Shown: positions 61,841 through 64,000 of the stretch, piece by piece
Layout: each line of letters opens with the position of its first letter
How positions within the stretch are numbered: the stretch's first letter is position 1
Source of the DNA: Halictus rubicundus
Taxonomy: Eukaryota > Arthropoda > Insecta > Hymenoptera > Halictidae
NCBI RefSeq assembly: GCF_050948215.1
Contig: NW_027488774.1
Coordinates: forward strand, 186,001-250,000
DNA length: 64,000 bases
Reading direction: 5' to 3'
Notes under the pieces: model-generated
The model's database searches: none
Told to the model about the DNA's origin: nothing
The model's input: the letters and a program-made list of their open reading frames with translations, nothing else
Program-made: the position numbers and the translations under genes

Positions 61841-64000
61841 GAACCTCAACCACTCGCGTGCGGCCCAGGACTTGTTTGTCCAGGCCGTGCGCGAGCGGGG
61901 GACTGGGTTGGCAGTGGCGGCGGAGCCGTACTCCGTTCCCGATCACCCCTTCTGGGTGGGGGACGGGGCCGGCTCCGTCGCCATAGTGGCGGAGGGCCGC
62001 CGCGGGTCCCCGTCGATCTCCCTTCTGGAGAGAGGCGAGGGATTCGTGGCGGTGCGGTGGGGGGACATCGCGGTCGTCGGAGTTTATATCTCGCCGAGCC
62101 GTGGCCTCGATCATTTTCGGGGGTTCCTGGGCGGGCTGAGTAGCTGCATCGCGCGGTGCAGCGCCCGTCCGGTTCTCGTCCTGGGAGACTTCAATGCCCA
62201 CGCGGTATCGTGGGGGAGTCCCAGGACGACCACTAGGGGAAGCGAGGTGTTAACCTGGGCGTCCGGCCTGGATCTCCGGTTGATTAACCGGGGATCCACG
62301 CCGACGTGCGTGCGGCCGCAGGGTGTCTCTATTGTCGATCTGACATGGGGGACGCCGTCGGCCGTGCGCCGAGTGTCGGGATGGAGGGTGGCGGAAGAAC
62401 TAGAGCTGGCCTCTGACCACACGCCCATAGTCATGGACGTGTGGCCCGCCGCCCTCTACGCGCGGGATTCCCGGCACGGCCAGGTGGACCGACGGCCGCG
62501 ATGGGCGTGGAGCAGGGCGGACGAGGACCTGTTCCGGGCCGCTGTCGCCGCGGTAACGTGGGGGGGGCCCCAGCCGGCTGGGGGGGCACCGGCGCGCGGG
62601 GCGGAGCGGCTCCGGGAGGTGATGACGGCGGTGTGCGACACCGCGGTGCCCCGGAGCCGGTCCGACCATAGAAGGGCGGCATACTGGTGGTCCGCGGGCA
62701 TTGCGGAGCTTCGGCGTGCCTGCAATGCCGCGCGGCGCCAGGATGGCCGAGCGCGCAGGAGGCGCGACGACGAGGAGGCGAGGCTCCACGGGGAGTACCG
62801 AGCCGCGCTCGGGACTCTCCGGAGGGCCATCGCGAGGGCCAAGGCGGACGCGTGGTCGGAGCTCGTCGGCACGGTGGACGCGGATCCGTGGGGGCGCCCG
62901 TATAAGCTTGTAATGAGCAAGCTGCGCGCGTGGGCCCCCCCACTGACGGAATCGATGGACCCTCCCTTACTCGAGGAGGTGGTGACGTCTCTCTTCCCGC
63001 GTGAGGGGGGACAGCGACACCGCCTCCATCCGGGCCAGGAGCCTCTCTCCTGGTCCGCGGAGTGGGAGGTGTCAGCCGGCGAGCTCGGGGAGGCGGTGAC
63101 CAGGGCCCGTCGGGTGGGCCGCAAGGCCCCGGGTCCTGACGGGGTGTCGGGCCGCGCGTTGGTCTTGGCATTGGAGGGGGGGCTCGCTCCCGAACTCAGG
63201 CGGCTGTTCAACAGTTGTCTGAGGGAGGGAGTGTTCCCCCCACTGTGGAAGTCAGGCAGGCTGGTCCTCCTTCCAAAGGCGGGCAAGTCCCGGGACTCGC
63301 CCTCCGGGTACCGGCCAATTTGCTTGCTGGACGAGGCGGGGAAGTTGTTCGAGCGCGTTCTCGTTGGACGCCTCGTCCGGCACCTGTCGGGGGGAGGAGT
63401 CCCCGATCTGAGCGAGGCGCAGTTCGGCTTCCGGGGGGGTCTCTCCACCGTCGACGCAATTCGGCGGGTGAGGGCTCTCTCGGAGGCCTGTACGGAGGGG
63501 GGCGGTGTTGCGTTGGCGATCTCCTTGGATATCGCCAACGCGTTCAACACCGTCCCCTGGGATAGAATTTCGGAGGCCCTGGTCTTCCACCAGGTGCCTC
63601 CGTACCTTAGGAGGGTGATCGGGGACTATCTCTCCGACAGGAGCATAGAATATCCTGGCCGGTACGGGATGATTCGCAGGAGCGTCGTGCGGGGGGTTCC
63701 ACAGGGCTCGGTGTTGGGCCCGTTGCTGTGGAACCTCGCGTACGACAGCGTCCTGCGGGAGGGGATGCCTCCCGGTGTCAGCCTAACGTGTTACGCCGAC
63801 GACACGTTGGTGCTTGCCACCGGGAGGTATACGAAGGAGGCCGTCTGCCTGGCGGAGCGCGGCGCGTGGCGCGCGGTACGCGCGATCCGGTCTCTGGGCC
63901 TAGAGGTGTCCGTCGCTAAGACCAGGGCCATGTGGTTTTACCACCGGGCCCGGCTGGCGGCGCCTCCCCAGTGCTGGATCGCCGTGGGGGGGGGAGCGGT
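61809..64000 (+). CDS. ORF2: ORF2, endonuclease and reverse transcriptase (3' part beyond window)
   Basis: ORF2 nicks target DNA and copies the element RNA there. The frame is open for 730 codons and runs off the window; numbering starts at the first codon after TAG. The endonuclease motifs are N12 in LQANLNHS, E39 in AEPY, Y93 in VYISPS, GDFNAH at 126-131, D177 in VDLTW and SDH at 202-204. The reverse transcriptase follows: KAPGPDG from 439, LSEAQFGF, D574 in LDIANAF, PQG at 631-633, YADD at 662-665 and GLEVSVAKT. All key catalytic residues are present, with no internal stop or frameshift. The start is unusual. The frame is the same as ORF1, separated by one TAG, and the first AUG after it is at 62433, beyond the endonuclease. 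Readthrough, a non-AUG start or reinitiation must be considered. The thumb and C-terminal zinc knuckle lie outside the window. Confidence 0.92.
61824..62450 (+). other. ORF2 apurinic-type endonuclease domain
   Basis: This domain is the target-nicking endonuclease of the exonuclease/endonuclease/phosphatase fold. Readable motifs in order are QAN (from 61836), AEPY (61920-61931), VYISPS (from 62082), GDFNAH (62184-62201), VDLTW (around 62334-62348) and SDHTP (from 62412). Each metal-binding or catalytic position expected for R1-type endonucleases is filled. In R1, TRAS and SART this domain largely sets target-site choice, so it would determine any preference for the satellite seen next door. 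Confidence 0.9.
63123..64000 (+). other. ORF2 reverse transcriptase domain, motifs 0-6
   Basis: The reverse transcriptase palm and fingers are readable. Motif 0 is KAPGPDG (from 63123), motif 1 is LVLLPKAGKS followed by YRPICLL, and motif 2 is AQFGFRGG. Motif A has the catalytic Asp at 63528-63530, motif B is GVPQGSVLGP (from 63693), and motif C is YADD at 63792-63803. Motif 6 is GLEVSVAKT near 63900. The sequence stops just before the KYLG-like motif 7 expected in this family. Confidence 0.93.

Larger units (their letters stand above)
59308..64000 (+). mobile_element. R1-clade non-LTR retrotransposon, 5' part
   Basis: This LINE-type element copies itself by target-primed reverse transcription in the nucleus. 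Sequence changes from AT-rich, C-free satellite to GC-rich coding DNA at GAGGAT followed by GGGGACC. The order is 5' untranslated region, ORF1 with three zinc knuckles, then ORF2 with an apurinic-type endonuclease followed by reverse transcriptase. Three things point to the R1 clade (R1, TRAS, SART): the zinc knuckle series with a long third knuckle, the ORF2 opening around LQANLNHS, and the AEPY and GDFNAH motifs. No terminal repeat is seen. The window cuts the element in ORF2, so the end of the reverse transcriptase, the usual C-terminal zinc knuckle, the 3' untranslated region and the 3' junction are not visible. No other copy was seen in the window. Confidence 0.93.

Noticed and set aside
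61550..62143. Frame beginning MLSVRCDRAP as the ORF2 N-terminus
   Set aside because: It lacks the endonuclease motifs. LQANLNHS, AEPY and GDFNAH all lie in the frame shared with ORF1.
59314..63590. Other reading frames of 60-364 codons overlapping ORF1 and ORF2 on both strands
   Set aside because: They are Pro/Arg/Gly-rich shadows expected in very GC-rich coding DNA, and show no recognisable motifs. ORF1 and ORF2 explain the region.

Overview
The window is eukaryotic repeat DNA, most likely from an insect. It has two parts: about 59.3 kb of uninterrupted satellite DNA, and the 5' part of a GC-rich non-LTR retrotransposon of the R1 clade (the group that contains R1, TRAS and SART) running off the right edge. 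The R1-type proteins are read directly from the sequence. The insect assignment is inferred from the known distribution of that clade and from the telomere-like satellite motif.

Positions 1-59307 hold a satellite whose basic unit is 17 bp: three GGATA pentamers plus GA, or equivalently ATAGG ATAGG ATAGAGG. ATAGG differs by one base from the common insect telomere repeat TTAGG. The consensus + strand has no C at all. Units with one, two or four pentamers (7, 12 and 22 bp) are mixed in. Recurring variants are arranged in long higher-order repeats, visible as duplications spaced 2,080, 1,895, 1,273, 5,315, 676, 720 and about 4,050 bp. Two domains can be told apart. The left part (about 1-38 kb) carries a variant containing GTGGCGAGGATCGA. 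The right part (about 41.5-59.3 kb) carries a variant containing GTTAGACGAT and longer near-pure 17-bp tracts. No genes are supported there. The long minus-strand reading frames arise because the complement of the unit has no stop codon in any frame.

The retrotransposon begins at about 59308 in sense orientation along the G-rich strand. In order it shows a 5' untranslated region of about 330 nt with small upstream ORFs and a potential stem at its 5' end, ORF1 (59637-61808, 723 aa, Gag-like with three zinc knuckles), and ORF2 (from 61809, open to the window end, with an apurinic-type endonuclease and a reverse transcriptase through motif 6). ORF1 would package the RNA. The endonuclease would nick the target, and the reverse transcriptase would copy the RNA there. 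All catalytic residues in view are intact, so the element looks young.

The most unusual feature is the ORF1/ORF2 junction. ORF2 continues in the same frame as ORF1 after a single TAG and has no AUG of its own before the endonuclease domain. That TAG lies inside a potential 57-nt hairpin whose only bulge holds the last AUG of ORF1. A second oddity is an upstream ORF that ends one nucleotide before the ORF1 start codon.
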